Source: Paraburkholderia sp. BL25I1N1
GTDB lineage: Bacteria; Pseudomonadota; Gammaproteobacteria; Burkholderiales; Burkholderiaceae
Assembly: GCF_003002025.1 (NCBI RefSeq)
Contig: NZ_PVZB01000023.1
Coordinates: forward strand, 62,001 to 126,000
Direction of reading: 5' to 3'
Length of the DNA stretch: 64,000 nucleotides
In this document: piece by piece, positions 24,044 to 33,254 of the stretch
Position numbering within the stretch: the first letter of the stretch is position 1
How the letters are laid out: every line of letters begins with the position of its first letter
Position numbers and translations under genes: made by a program
Notes under the pieces: model-generated
Told to the model about the DNA's origin: nothing
Databases searched by the model: none
The model's input: the letters and a program-made list of their open reading frames with translations, nothing else

Positions 24044-26395
24044 TCAGAAGTGCTTGGTAAGGCCGGCGTAGATCGCTCGCTGCGGGCCATACTGTGGCGC
24101 GCCTACGCCGATGCCGGATCCATCACGCAGCTCGTAGACACGGCCGAAGGCATTGACCAGCACGAGCCGCGCATCGAACCTGCCGATCAGCGGCTCGCTG
24201 AAATGCTGGATCACGCCGAGGTTGACCTGCGCATACCATGGCAGGCGCCCGGTGTTCGCAAAGCCGCTGCGAAGGCCGCTACCGACGATCGCATCTGTCG
24301 TGAAAGTCGTCTGGCCCAGGGCGTAGCTGCCACCGAACGACGCGGTAATGCGTTGGTCGTGATCGAGGTAGACCAGGTGGTTTGCGATGTAGGCCAGTTC
24401 GTCGGCGCCGAAGTTGAATTGCGCCGATTCGATGTTCTTTCCCTGCGCCCGGCTGTATGCGACATTCAGATACGCAGTCACATTGTCCTGGTGGTAGCTC
24501 GACGTGAACTCCACGCCGTAGACGCGCCCGTACTGGTAATTGAACGGCGTGAAGATGAGCGCAGTGCCGAATTGCCCCTCGTCGAGCAGATCGCTGGCGC
24601 GCTTGTAATACGCGTCGAGTCCTACGGTCAGTGCAGACGTGAGGCGCTGGGTGACGCCGATGTCAAAGTAATCGGCTCGTTCGGGCTTCACCGGGTCGTT
24701 CTGCGAGGTCGGGCTCTCATTGGTCGTGCCGTTGAACTTGCTGATCGTCGAATCGGACACGAGTTCGAACGCGGGCGGCGTGAAGTAGCGCGCGTATCCG
24801 GCGTGCAGCGTCGTCGCGTTGGTCGGCTGGTACACGAGTCCGACGCGCGGGCTTAGCTGTCCGGCCTGCACATACTCGTCCATGCGGTCGTAACGCAGAC
24901 CATAGTTGAGTGTCAGCTTCGGCGTGATTTTCCACTCGTCCTGCGCATAGAGGCTGTACAGGTAGCCTGATTTGCTGTTCGCATCCTGAATCGTGAGCGG
25001 CTGGTCGGAGGTCTGATTTCCGTTCGCGTCGACGGGAAACACGGCCACGGTGTTGTCGAACACGGCATGTTCCTGCTGGAACAGGAGACCGGCACGCAGC
25101 GTGTGGTGATCATTGAGTCGCCAGGTGAAATCGGTCTGGACGCCATTCGCCTGGTTGCTGTGGAAGTCCTCGGAAGCGACGCCGTTGAAAATGAGGTCGC
25201 CCACCGGGTCCGGATTGAACTTGGTGCGTGTGTAGCGCGTGAAGAGCGCCACCTGATAGTCGAGCGCGCCACCGTTGGTGCCCTGCAGTGCTACTACCGC
25301 GAAGTTGTTCAGCTCCGACTGGGTCTCGTTGAGGTTCGCCGAGTCGAACGTGGACTGGCTGTTCAGCGTGTAGACGGGCGCGAGCCCCGGCGTATTCGGA
25401 ATCTGGAACTGGTTGCTTGCAGTGCCGAACATCACTGTCACGCGCGTGAGCGGGTTGAGCAGGTACGACATGTAACCGAAACCGTTGCCCTGGCGCGTGT
25501 GATCGTGCAGGGGGCTGCCGTCCGAAGTGGGCGCCTCGATGCCGAGATTGTTCTGGCCGAGCGAACCGGCGAAGTAATAGCTGAACGGGCCGCTCGAGCC
25601 GAACACGTCGGCGCTCGTCTCGATCGTCTGGTGACTGCCGCCGTATACGTCGATCGTGCCGCCGTTGCCGCCGTCGCCGGACTTGGTGCGGATGTCGACG
25701 ATGCCCGCCGTGCGATAGCCGTACTGGGCCGGCAGCGCACCCGTCACGAGATTCACCTGATCGATGATCCGCGTGTCGAGCGACTGCCCGAAACCACTGA
25801 TCGGTTCGGGAATGATGATGCCGTTGAGTCGGTACTGCAGGTTCGCGTGGTCGCCGCGCACGTGAAGCTGACCGTATGAATCGTTGGCGACGCCGGGCGC
25901 CTGCAGCAGAACCTGGTTGAGCGGCGTGTTCGCGCCTTGTGGCGACGAGTCGATGTCGGCCTGCGTGATGCGGTAGATGCTTGCACCGACCTCGGGCAGC
26001 AGACCGTTGCGGGCGCGGTCAAGGCGCTGCACATTGACGGTGACGTCGAGCGTGGTGTCTTTCTGGAGCACGACGGCGAGCGGCTCGAGCACCTGTCCCG
26101 GCGTCACCGTCGCGACGCGGGTGACGGTGCCGTAGCCTGGGGCCTCCCCCTTGACGGCGTAGGTTCCGGGCGTGATGTGGTCGAGCTGGAAGTGCCCGCT
26201 GGCGTCAGCCGTCGTCCGTGCGACGCTTTTGCCGCTGGCGTCCTGAAGCGATATCTGGGCATGGTCGGGCGTGTGGCCCTGGGCGTCGGCCACTGTGCCG
26301 GCAAGTGAGGCGTCGCCACCGGCAGCGACTGCGCGGGAGCAAAGCGTACAGGCGAGCAGCAGCATACCGGCCTGCGATAGCGGCGATCGGTTCAT
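24044..26395 (-). CDS. TonB-dependent outer-membrane receptor with N-terminal carboxypeptidase-regulatory-like domain; probable zinc receptor
   Basis: A 783-residue receptor. It has a signal peptide (about residues 1-25), an N-terminal CarboxypepD_reg-like beta-sandwich (about 30-110, SLAGTVADAQGHTPDHAQISL), a plug domain (about 130-250, with LNQVLLQAPGVANDSYGQLHVRG and TGALPAQYGYRTAGIVDI), a 22-strand barrel and a terminal Phe. First gene of an operon with dedicated exbB, exbD and tonB. A Zur-box-like palindrome lies 86-108 bases upstream of the start codon, so I infer that the receptor takes up zinc or a zinc chelate, analogous to ZnuD. His residues are scattered (HDHTRQ, NDHHTL), but there is no long His-rich loop. 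The substrate is inferred. Confidence 0.88.
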   Translation of the reverse strand: MNRSPLSQAGMLLLACTLCSRAVAAGGDASLAGTVADAQGHTPDHAQISLQDASGKSVARTTADASGHFQLDHITPGTYAVKGEAPGYGTVTRVATVTPGQVLEPLAVVLQKDTTLDVTVNVQRLDRARNGLLPEVGASIYRITQADIDSSPQGANTPLNQVLLQAPGVANDSYGQLHVRGDHANLQYRLNGIIIPEPISGFGQSLDTRIIDQVNLVTGALPAQYGYRTAGIVDIRTKSGDGGNGGTIDVYGGSHQTIETSADVFGSSGPFSYYFAGSLGQNNLGIEAPTSDGSPLHDHTRQGNGFGYMSYLLNPLTRVTVMFGTASNQFQIPNTPGLAPVYTLNSQSTFDSANLNETQSELNNFAVVALQGTNGGALDYQVALFTRYTRTKFNPDPVGDLIFNGVASEDFHSNQANGVQTDFTWRLNDHHTLRAGLLFQQEHAVFDNTVAVFPVDANGNQTSDQPLTIQDANSKSGYLYSLYAQDEWKITPKLTLNYGLRYDRMDEYVQAGQLSPRVGLVYQPTNATTLHAGYARYFTPPAFELVSDSTISKFNGTTNESPTSQNDPVKPERADYFDIGVTQRLTSALTVGLDAYYKRASDLLDEGQFGTALIFTPFNYQYGRVYGVEFTSSYHQDNVTAYLNVAYSRAQGKNIESAQFNFGADELAYIANHLVYLDHDQRITASFGGSYALGQTTFTTDAIVGSGLRSGFANTGRLPWYAQVNLGVIQHFSEPLIGRFDARLVLVNAFGRVYELRDGSGIGVGAPQYGPQRAIYAGLTKHF

Positions 26396-26480
26396 TGTCT
26401 TGTTGTGGTTCAGGGGTGGACGTGCCTGATGTCAGGCCACGATGCGCCATCGACGACAGGGGCGACGTTACGCAGCGGTG

Positions 26481-26503
26481 GCAATGTTATAACATAGCAT
26501 TGC
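26481..26503. promoter_or_regulatory. Zur-box-like palindrome upstream of the TonB-dependent receptor operon
   Basis: The segment begins GCAATG and ends CATTGC (6-bp perfect arms), and its core ATGTTATAACAT (26484-26495) is a perfect 12-bp palindrome. It follows the Zur operator of gamma-proteobacteria (GAAATGTTATA-N-TATAACATTTC) with only four mismatches over the 22 defined positions, by my count. In a GC-rich genome a 23-bp AT-rich dyad 86 bases upstream of an outer-membrane receptor gene is conspicuous. Regulation by Zur is inferred from this similarity. Confidence 0.65.
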
Positions 26504-26833
26504 GAGTTGGCAATCCCCCGCTTGGCGCAACCTGCGCTCCACAGGGAGAGGGAGCGAAAGACTCCGCTATCGTTGATCGACCGAGGTGCTCGCCTTCATA
26601 TCGAACATCGGCCGCGAATGCTTCAAACGCATCGCGGAGCGGACCTTTAAAAAGCCACGCGGCAAGGCCGGAACTGCGCGCTTTCGGAACCGCGACCGTT
26701 CAATCTTGAAACGCGGGGAGCCGCAGCCTCAGGGGAATGTTAAGTGCGCACCTTTTTGCCTGTCCATATTAGGTGTGGACGCACAAACAGGTCTGCACTT
26801 CTCGCGGCAAGTTGACCGCTGAAGTGGACTGCC
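26504..26833. other. Intergenic region, no gene seen
   Basis: About 330 bases between the receptor promoter and the 3' end of the PhyH gene. A 78-codon plus-strand frame (26586-26822) is the longest; it has no recognisable features. I see no repeat or RNA gene. Confidence 0.45.
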
Positions 26834-27625
26834 TCAATACGCGAACTTCTGATACGCCTCCGGCGCGCGGGCAACGTCCAGTCGATCCACTCGCGGCATG
26901 TAGCGTAGTAACCGCTTCGCCCTGAGGCTCAGGCGTTCGTCCACGTCGGCCGGCACGTCGATATGAACCTCCGGTCGAAAATACCAGCTCCTGCTGTAGC
27001 CGATCACCACCATTGGGCGCGGCTGATCCGTTCTATTCGGCGTACCTCGATGCAGAGCGCGAACGTCACGCACCATGACGTCGCCAAGTTCCATCTGGAC
27101 CGCCTGCAGACCGACCCGGTTCTCGCGCCACGCCTTCATCGCTTCGTCCGGACGCATGCGATGAGTGCCTAGCGTGGTTTCAAAGGGACCGTTCTCGAGG
27201 GAGACGTCGCACAGCGGAAAATTGACCGCCAACTGAAAAGAGGGCATTTCCGGCTGGTCATCGAACAGCGGCGGCGTGTCGCGGTGGATGTCCTGGTACG
27301 TCGAGCCATTCAGCGGCGTGTCGGTGGCAAGCTGGCACATTACCGGGTCGTCGCCGGCGACCCGCTCGACGATACCGAGAATGGCCGGGTCGCAAAAAAT
27401 ACTTTCGTCGGCGAACACACCCGTGAACGGCAGGGTGATGTAGTGCCGATTGTCACCGCGCACGGCAGTTGTCCCCGAGGCGACGCGCTCGCGTAGCAGC
27501 GGCTCGAATGCATCGCGCCAGGCTTTTAGCGTCGCCTGAGGAAAATGGCGTCTCAACACAACCATGCCATCGCGCTCGAACGTCGCCGCGTACTCGTCCA
27601 GTTCGTCTGAAGAGAGGATGGCCAT
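26834..27625 (-). CDS. Phytanoyl-CoA dioxygenase (PhyH) family protein
   Basis: A 263-residue Fe(II)/2-oxoglutarate-dependent oxygenase. The metal-binding facial triad is visible as H-R-D in YQDIHRDTPPLFDD near residue 115 and His in VRDVRALHRGTPNRTD near 190, with a following Arg (TDQPRPMVVIGYSR) to bind 2-oxoglutarate. The family includes hydroxylases of phytanoyl-CoA, ectoine and many small molecules; the substrate is not evident. AAGGAG lies 8 bases upstream of the ATG. Transcribed alone, divergent from the next small gene. Confidence 0.85.
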   Translation of the reverse strand: MAILSSDELDEYAATFERDGMVVLRRHFPQATLKAWRDAFEPLLRERVASGTTAVRGDNRHYITLPFTGVFADESIFCDPAILGIVERVAGDDPVMCQLATDTPLNGSTYQDIHRDTPPLFDDQPEMPSFQLAVNFPLCDVSLENGPFETTLGTHRMRPDEAMKAWRENRVGLQAVQMELGDVMVRDVRALHRGTPNRTDQPRPMVVIGYSRSWYFRPEVHIDVPADVDERLSLRAKRLLRYMPRVDRLDVARAPEAYQKFAY

Positions 27626-27820
27626 GCTTGTCTCCTTTTGAAGTTATAGAGCGTTTGTCGAAAGCATTCTGTTGAGCGTGAACCCGCAAACCGATCAAGG
27701 AGACCGACCGAGCAAGCGCCTGCACTCGAACCTTTTCAAGCGGCCGCGGCACGCCGCATGCTTGCGTACGCAGCATTACGCGTCTGTTGGCATCAGTCTA
27801 CCTATCGAAATGGAGTTTAT

Positions 27821-27997
27821 ATGACTACCGAGTCCGCACGCCCAACGCCACCCCGTCAAACCGAGTCCGATCCGACCGCCGCGAACCGCCGGTTGAGCGA
27901 CGAACAGAAAGAGTCGCTGAAGAATGAACCGGCGCCGCCAACGCCGAATAGCGGCGAAAAGCTGCCCGACCCGAAAGAGGTGGGCGAAGCCGGCTGA
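27821..27997 (+). CDS. Small hydrophilic protein of unknown function
   Basis: A 58-residue, Pro/Glu/Lys-rich, highly polar protein (…RRLSDEQKESLKNEPAPPTP…) without Cys or aromatic residues after the start, probably disordered. GGAG lies upstream of ATG 27821. It precedes the flavoprotein gene by 92 bases on the same strand. I do not recognise a family; similar tiny Burkholderia proteins are common. Confidence 0.55.
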   Translation: MTTESARPTPPRQTESDPTAANRRLSDEQKESLKNEPAPPTPNSGEKLPDPKEVGEAG

Positions 27998-28089
27998 TAG
28001 GGAGGCAGGCTGCGCCGCGAGCCTTTTGCTCGCCCGCATAGATTGCGCACCGAGCGGCCTTTCATTGTGCTCGAAATGGAAGCTTCCCC

Positions 28090-29016
28090 ATGGATGGTTC
28101 GATCGACTGTGTGATCGTAGGCGGAGGGCCGGCCGGCTTGACCGCGGCCCTCTATCTTGCGCGCTATCGCCGCACGACGAGAGTCTTCGACGCCGGCGAA
28201 AGTCGCGCGCGGCTTATCCCTGTTGCGCGCAACGTGCCGGGCTTTCCATCGGGCATTAACGGTGAGGCTTGGCTGGCCAACCTGCGCGAGCAACTCGCGC
28301 CGTACGACGTGACGCCCGAACCTGCCCGCGTGGAGGCCATCGAAGCTGTCAGCGATGGTTTCCGGATCGAGTATCGTCCAATCGGAGGCGGCGACGCACA
28401 AACCGCGCGCTCGGTGCACGCCAGACGTGTGTTGCTCGCCGCAGGCATACGTGACGGATTGCCCTCAGTGCCCAACGCCGATGAACTGACACGCTCCGGC
28501 CTGTTTCGTCTCTGTCCGATATGCGACGGTTACGAGACTGAAGGCAAGCGTATTGCGATGTTAGGGCCGGCGAAGTGTGCGCTGTCACATGCCATCTTTA
28601 TGCGGACATTTTCACGCGACGTGTCCGTGGTCGCGTCCGAGCTCGACGCGCTATCGGACGCGGAAGTCGCTTCGGCTGCCGCTTGCGGCGTCAGTTTGAT
28701 CGCGCTATCGAGACTCGACGCAATTCGGGGCGCTGACCAGGCGGTGCAGATCATCGGCCAGAGCGGAACTGTTCACCGTTTCGACTCGGTATATCCCGTC
28801 ATGGGTTGCGATCCGCGGACTGACGTATTGGGGCTCGACGTAGCGCGCGATGAGGACGGAATGGTGAGAACCGACAAACACCAGCGTACTAGCATTGAAC
28901 GGCTCTATGCGGCCGGCGACATCGTCAATACCCTCAATCAGATCAGCGTCGCCTCGGGCGAAGCGGCCGTTGCCGCGACGGCGATTCATAAGAGTCTTCC
29001 GCACAACGCACTTTGA
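28090..29016 (+). CDS. NAD(P)/FAD-dependent oxidoreductase, thioredoxin-reductase-like
   Basis: A 308-residue flavoprotein. The FAD-binding GGGPAGLTAALYLAR lies at residues 11-25, a CPICDGYE motif near residue 141 replaces the CATC redox pair of thioredoxin reductase, and the C-terminal FAD segment reads YAAGDIVNTLNQISVASGEAA. The central NADPH-binding glycine motif is degenerate (MLGPAKCALSHA). The family also contains ferredoxin-NADP reductase-like and small-molecule disulfide reductases. GGAAG lies upstream of the ATG. The CPIC pair could still be redox active, but specificity is unknown. Confidence 0.83.
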   Translation: MDGSIDCVIVGGGPAGLTAALYLARYRRTTRVFDAGESRARLIPVARNVPGFPSGINGEAWLANLREQLAPYDVTPEPARVEAIEAVSDGFRIEYRPIGGGDAQTARSVHARRVLLAAGIRDGLPSVPNADELTRSGLFRLCPICDGYETEGKRIAMLGPAKCALSHAIFMRTFSRDVSVVASELDALSDAEVASAAACGVSLIALSRLDAIRGADQAVQIIGQSGTVHRFDSVYPVMGCDPRTDVLGLDVARDEDGMVRTDKHQRTSIERLYAAGDIVNTLNQISVASGEAAVAATAIHKSLPHNAL

Positions 29017-29180
29017 AGTGCTTACGGAGTGCGCTGATCAGGGAGAAGCAACGCCGAGGCTCTGTGTCCATCATTTCCGCTGCGCTAGCGAGGAATCGCC
29101 GGCAGGCGGCACGCCGCTTGCGCCGCCTCATGCATGGGAAGGCAGCCCGCCTGCCTGAAATACCGTCTTGGGGGTACGTC

Positions 29181-29510
29181 ATGAAACATGGAAACAGGTC
29201 GTTCGTTGCTTTGGCTCTTGTTATCGCGTTGTCGTCTGCGGCAAGCGCGCGAGCTGGCGATGGCGCTGCGCGGAGCTCAACATCCGGCGCTGGTTCCGCG
29301 CAAGCGTTGGACCAGCAGGACTACGGTTCTCCCGGGGACGCGCGCACCGACGCGGGGGCGCGAACCAGTGCGGGTTCCGGCTCGACTAGTTCTGCGACCA
29401 CCCGTTCCAACAGCGGGAAGACCAACGGGTTAAATATGGGTACAAAAAGCGGCGCGAACAGCGACGTCAATAGCGGACTTAGCCGTTCGAAACAGAACGG
29501 TGGCCAGTAA
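29181..29510 (+). CDS. Small exported Ser/Gly/Ala-rich protein
   Basis: A 109-residue protein with a signal peptide (MKHGNRSFVALALVIALSSA, cleavage near ASARA) and a low-complexity mature part dominated by Ser, Gly, Ala, Asn and Thr. It has no Cys and no domain. The start at 29181 is chosen because it gives the signal peptide; the longer frame from 29013 is not used. It lies 164 bases after the flavoprotein gene. Function unknown. Confidence 0.6.
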   Translation: MKHGNRSFVALALVIALSSAASARAGDGAARSSTSGAGSAQALDQQDYGSPGDARTDAGARTSAGSGSTSSATTRSNSGKTNGLNMGTKSGANSDVNSGLSRSKQNGGQ

Positions 29511-29593
29511 AGATCGTCGCTGCTAGCGTCAGGAGTTACGAAGCCAAAAAAGCTTGAATGATTCAAAAGCGTTGACAAGCATGTAGCGTCGTA

Positions 29594-29648
29594 GACGCCG
29601 ACTCAGGACGGTCGACATTTTGCGGTTGAGTCGGCGTCCGCGACAGAT
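29594..29648. repeat. Perfect 12-bp inverted repeat between convergent genes
   Basis: GACGCCGACTCA (29594-29605) and TGAGTCGGCGTC (29637-29648) are exact inverse complements with a 31-base spacer. The element lies between the stop codons of the exported protein (plus) and the Ap4A phosphorylase (minus). A bidirectional terminator is the natural guess, but the loop is long and neither side has a T-run. Confidence 0.55.
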
Positions 29649-29682
29649 CGTGGATATTTTGTTGCTCAAGCGTGAAAGCGCG

Positions 29683-30606
29683 TTATCGCAAAGCACCAAC
29701 AGGCAGCGCGACTCGCGCAAGCGCGGCCATCGGCCCGAGCCGCTCGATCGCTCTCATCTGCGCCGCGTCGCGCACGAAGAGCGATCCGGCGAATCCCAGT
29801 GCGTTAATCGATACGCCCTCGGCACGCTCTTCCGATCTCGGTACTAGCAACATCCAACGGCGTGTAACGAGCAGGTTGTAGGGCGCGGATTGATGAAGTT
29901 CACCGCCGACTTCGACTGGCGCGATGCCGGCGGCTTCGAGCAGCGCGCGGTAGCGGGACAGGAGCGACGGCGCCGCATCCACGGAAATCGCGGCACCGGG
30001 TTCGAGGCTCGCGAAAGCGTGCCGGAATGGCAGGCGCGGTACGGTCCGCGCCAGACCATCAAGGAGCGCGGTTGCCAGAACGGACTCGATGGGAACCGGC
30101 GGTTCAGAATCGCCGAGCGGCAACGGCACCATTTGCAGATGCTTATGCGCCTGGCTCGCCCCCGCAGCAGCGCCTGCATTGTAAAAACCGAGGCCGTCGA
30201 ACTCGGCCATGCAGGCAATCAGCGACTCGAAGTCGGCCAGGTTGAGGAGTGCGTTCTGCGATTCGAAGTCACGGGTAACAATCAGCAGATGATTGTCGAT
30301 GACATTGAACTTGTTGAGCAAAGCCAGATGCGTGTCGGAGATATCCGCGACAAAGAGGTCCGGCTCGTAGGGCAGGAATGGATCCGCCGATAGATGCTCC
30401 CCGTCGCGAAGCTTTGGTGTTTGTCGGCGCTGCTCCTCCTTGCGGATCAGGTTCGAGACCTGCCGCACGACAAAGCGGATGCCGTCGTTTTCGAGCACCG
30501 TCTGCGAAGTCTCGATCCGTTGCAGCGCGCCGCAGCGTAGTGCGTGCTCCGCCTGGCGCAGCATGGCAGGCCATAGAGTTCCAGGTTGAAGGCGTCGATT
30601 TTCCAT
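29683..30606 (-). CDS. apa: ATP adenylyltransferase (Ap4A phosphorylase), HIT superfamily
   Basis: A 307-residue HIT-superfamily nucleotidyltransferase. The active-site motif appears as QAHKHLQMVPLPL near residue 150 (His-Lys-His-Leu-Gln, the HxHxQ nucleophile region). The N-terminal part has DPFLPYEPDLFVADI and HLLIVTRDFESQ, typical of Apa1/Apa2-like enzymes that split diadenosine tetraphosphate into ATP and ADP. The C-terminal half contains NLLVTRRWMLLVPRS. The length matches yeast Apa proteins. It is the second gene on the minus strand after the acyl-CoA synthetase, 71 bases downstream of it. Confidence 0.88.
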   Translation of the reverse strand: MENRRLQPGTLWPAMLRQAEHALRCGALQRIETSQTVLENDGIRFVVRQVSNLIRKEEQRRQTPKLRDGEHLSADPFLPYEPDLFVADISDTHLALLNKFNVIDNHLLIVTRDFESQNALLNLADFESLIACMAEFDGLGFYNAGAAAGASQAHKHLQMVPLPLGDSEPPVPIESVLATALLDGLARTVPRLPFRHAFASLEPGAAISVDAAPSLLSRYRALLEAAGIAPVEVGGELHQSAPYNLLVTRRWMLLVPRSEERAEGVSINALGFAGSLFVRDAAQMRAIERLGPMAALARVALPVGALR

Positions 30607-30677
30607 GCTTCGTTGCGGAGATTAATTTGTGATTGGGCCTGCCAGTGCACGGCTTTACCGCGACTTCCAGGTGAGTA

Positions 30678-32354
30678 CTAACCGCCCGCCATCCGATTGG
30701 TCAGGGGACAGTTTTGAACTTCGCGTGCCGTCGGCAATATGTAATCGCGGAACTGCTCGCGCAGTTTCAACTTGTGTAGCTTTCCGGTTGCAGTGTGCGG
30801 CAATTCGCCGACGAAAACGACATCGTCAGGAATCCACCACTTCGCAACCTTGCCGTCGTAGAACGTACGCAACTCGTTCGGGGTCACATCCATATCGGGG
30901 CGCTTGACGACCACCAGCAGTGGCCGCTCTGCCCACAAGGGATGCGCGCAGGCAATGCACGCCGCTTCCGCCACCGCGGGATGGGCGACCGCCACATTCT
31001 CGATGTCGATCGAACTGATCCACTCGCAGCCGGACTTGATCAGGTCCTTGCTGCGATCGGTAATGCGCATGAAGCCGTCGCGGTCGATCGTGGCGACGTC
31101 GCCGGTCGGAAACCAGCCATCGACGAGCGGCGACGCATCGTGGCGGAAGTAGCGGTCGATCACCCACGGTCCGCGCACATGCAGATCGCCGAACGCGGCG
31201 CCGTCCCACGGCAATTCGCGCCCGTCGTCGCCGACGATCTTCATATCGACGCCATAGACCACATGTCCCTGCTTCTCGAGCAGCCTGCGCTGCTCGTCGG
31301 GCGAGCGCTGCGTCTGCTCCCAGTTGAGTCTTGCAAGGGTACCGAGCGGCGACATCTCCGTCATGCCCCACCCGTGGATGGCTTCGACGCCGTAGTCGTC
31401 CTTGAACATTCTGAGCATCGCGGGCGGGCATGCCGAGCCGCCGATTATCGTGCGCTCCAGCGACGAGAACCGCACGCCCGCTTCACGCACGTAGTTGAGC
31501 AGTCCGAGCCACACGGTCGGTACGCCCGCTGAACACGTGACGCGTTCCGCTTCCATCAGATCGTAGAGCGACTTGCCGTCGAGATCCTTGCCGGGGAACA
31601 CCAGCTTCGCGCCAGTCAACGGCGCGGCATGCGCAATACCCCACGCGTTCACATGGAACATCGGCACGACGGGCAACACAGAATCGCGCGCGGACAGGCC
31701 CATCGCATCGGGAAGCGATGCGCCGAACGCATGCAGCACCGTGGAGCGATGCGAATACAGCGCGCCTTTCGGATTGCCCGTGGTGCCCGAGGTGTAGCAA
31801 AGATTCGATGCGCTTCGCTCGTCGATGGGCGGCCAGTCGAAGTCGCCGTCCTTCGCCATGAGCAACGCTTCGTAGCACGACGCGGCCGTCGGCATGCGCG
31901 GCATATACGCCTCGTCCGTCATTGCAATCCAGCCGAGCACGTTCGGGCATTGCGGCGCAAGCATGTCGACGAGCGGCGCGAACGTGATGTCGAACAGCAC
32001 ATAACTGTCGTCGGCGTGATTGATGATATAGGCGATCTGCTCGGGAAAAAGCCGCGGATTGATCGTGTGGCAGACAGCGCCGAAGCCCGTCGTGCCGTAG
32101 TACGTTTCCAGGTGCCGGTAGCCGTTCCATGCGAGGGTGCCGATCCGGTCGCCCGCTTCGACACCGAGCGCGATCAGCGACTGCGCGAGTTGCTTCGCGC
32201 GCCGCTCGCAGTCGCGATACGTGTACCGATGCATATCGCCCTCGACGCGCTTCGACACGATCTCTGTCGTGCCGAAGTAGCGTGACGCATGCGCCAGCAA
32301 CGAAGAAACCGTCAGCGGGACGTCCATCATCTGACCATGCAGCGGTGTTGTCAT
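30678..32354 (-). CDS. Acyl-CoA synthetase (AMP-forming), DmdB/medium-chain fatty acid ligase-like
   Basis: A 558-residue adenylate-forming enzyme that activates a carboxylic acid with ATP and couples it to CoA. P-loop YTSGTTGNPKGALYSHRS lies near residue 190, the ATP-binding region WGMTEMSP near 325, and the C-terminal hinge and catalytic part include GWFPTGDVATIDRDGFM and the terminal Lys region TATGKLHKLKLREQ. The sequence resembles 3-(methylthio)propionyl-CoA ligase and medium-chain fatty-acid ligases. ATG 32354 has GGGAGA upstream. Which acid it uses cannot be told; the downstream gene is Ap4A phosphorylase. Confidence 0.88.
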   Translation of the reverse strand: MTTPLHGQMMDVPLTVSSLLAHASRYFGTTEIVSKRVEGDMHRYTYRDCERRAKQLAQSLIALGVEAGDRIGTLAWNGYRHLETYYGTTGFGAVCHTINPRLFPEQIAYIINHADDSYVLFDITFAPLVDMLAPQCPNVLGWIAMTDEAYMPRMPTAASCYEALLMAKDGDFDWPPIDERSASNLCYTSGTTGNPKGALYSHRSTVLHAFGASLPDAMGLSARDSVLPVVPMFHVNAWGIAHAAPLTGAKLVFPGKDLDGKSLYDLMEAERVTCSAGVPTVWLGLLNYVREAGVRFSSLERTIIGGSACPPAMLRMFKDDYGVEAIHGWGMTEMSPLGTLARLNWEQTQRSPDEQRRLLEKQGHVVYGVDMKIVGDDGRELPWDGAAFGDLHVRGPWVIDRYFRHDASPLVDGWFPTGDVATIDRDGFMRITDRSKDLIKSGCEWISSIDIENVAVAHPAVAEAACIACAHPLWAERPLLVVVKRPDMDVTPNELRTFYDGKVAKWWIPDDVVFVGELPHTATGKLHKLKLREQFRDYILPTAREVQNCPLTNRMAGG

Positions 32355-32707
32355 GGCCGCGTCTCCCTCGATCCGTACTCGAATTGACTGGCTGATGCTT
32401 CGATCGGCCTTTGACGCAAACGACGCGGCCAATCCCGCTCAGTGATTCAAGATAGGCTAGCCCCGGACCTGTTGCAATGGCGAATGGGGAATAGTTGCCG
32501 CCAACCGATCCATTTCTGGAAGCATTTATTCCAGCAAGGAAAAACTGTTGTTCAGCGACACGCCGTGTCAAATGGCCACCGCGACTCCTATAGTTGGCTT
32601 GGACCACAAGCAGATATTGTCAGTCAACATGCGCCAAGACTTTATGTGCGCGCTACTGCCCTTTATCGATCTGCTCACGCGCCATCGCGTCCCCGCACGG
32701 TGTAACC
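32355..32707. other. Divergent intergenic region
   Basis: About 350 bases between the acyl-CoA synthetase (minus) and the HbpS/GlcG-like gene (plus). It contains no credible open frame. Promoters of both genes should be here; I could not identify them. Confidence 0.45.
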
Positions 32708-33229
32708 ATGAAACGTTTTAGTCTGACCGCATCGCTATGCATTGCGTCGCTCGTGTCGCCGGCAAGTCAGGCACAAGACCCGCAGCCGTCCGGCTATCAC
32801 TACACCTTGCCGCTCGACGTCGCCCTCGACGCGGCGAAAGAAGCGATTCGCGTGTGCGAAACGAAGCATTACTGGGTGAGCGCGACGGTGCTCGATATGG
32901 ATGGCGTGCCCCAGGTAGTACTGCGCGGAGACAGGAGCACGGTACACACCGCTGAATCGAGTATGCGTAAAGCGTTTACCGTCGTGACATTAGGCCCGGA
33001 ATTCGGCTTCGACCGGTCCAGCGGCTTTTTCGAATTGATGAAGACGAGTCCATACGCACCGCAACTCGCGACCGTGCACAACGTCATGGCATTGCCGGGT
33101 GCGGTAGCGTTCAAGGTGAATGGCGAGATAGTGGGCGCGCTTGGGATCGGTGGCGCACCCGGCGGCGACAAGGACGAGGTGTGCGCGGCGGCGGGCGTGG
33201 CGAAAGTCGCGGAGCGCCTGCCACACTGA
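32708..33229 (+). CDS. Exported GlcG/HbpS-family heme-binding-like protein
   Basis: A 173-residue exported protein: signal peptide MKRFSLTASLCIASLVSPASQA, then a GlcG/HbpS (DUF336) domain. Family features include LPLDVALDAAKEAIRVCE at the start, a middle region with DMDGVPQVVLRGD and SMRKAFTVVTLG, and the C-terminal FKVNGEIVGALGIGGAPGGDKDEVCAAAG. HbpS in Streptomyces binds heme; GlcG relatives appear near glycolate and aromatic catabolism genes. The longer frame from 32594 is not used, as the start at 32708 gives the signal peptide. Confidence 0.8.
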   Translation: MKRFSLTASLCIASLVSPASQAQDPQPSGYHYTLPLDVALDAAKEAIRVCETKHYWVSATVLDMDGVPQVVLRGDRSTVHTAESSMRKAFTVVTLGPEFGFDRSSGFFELMKTSPYAPQLATVHNVMALPGAVAFKVNGEIVGALGIGGAPGGDKDEVCAAAGVAKVAERLPH

Positions 33230-33254
33230 GTCTGCTTCCAGTAGCAGCGCGCGC

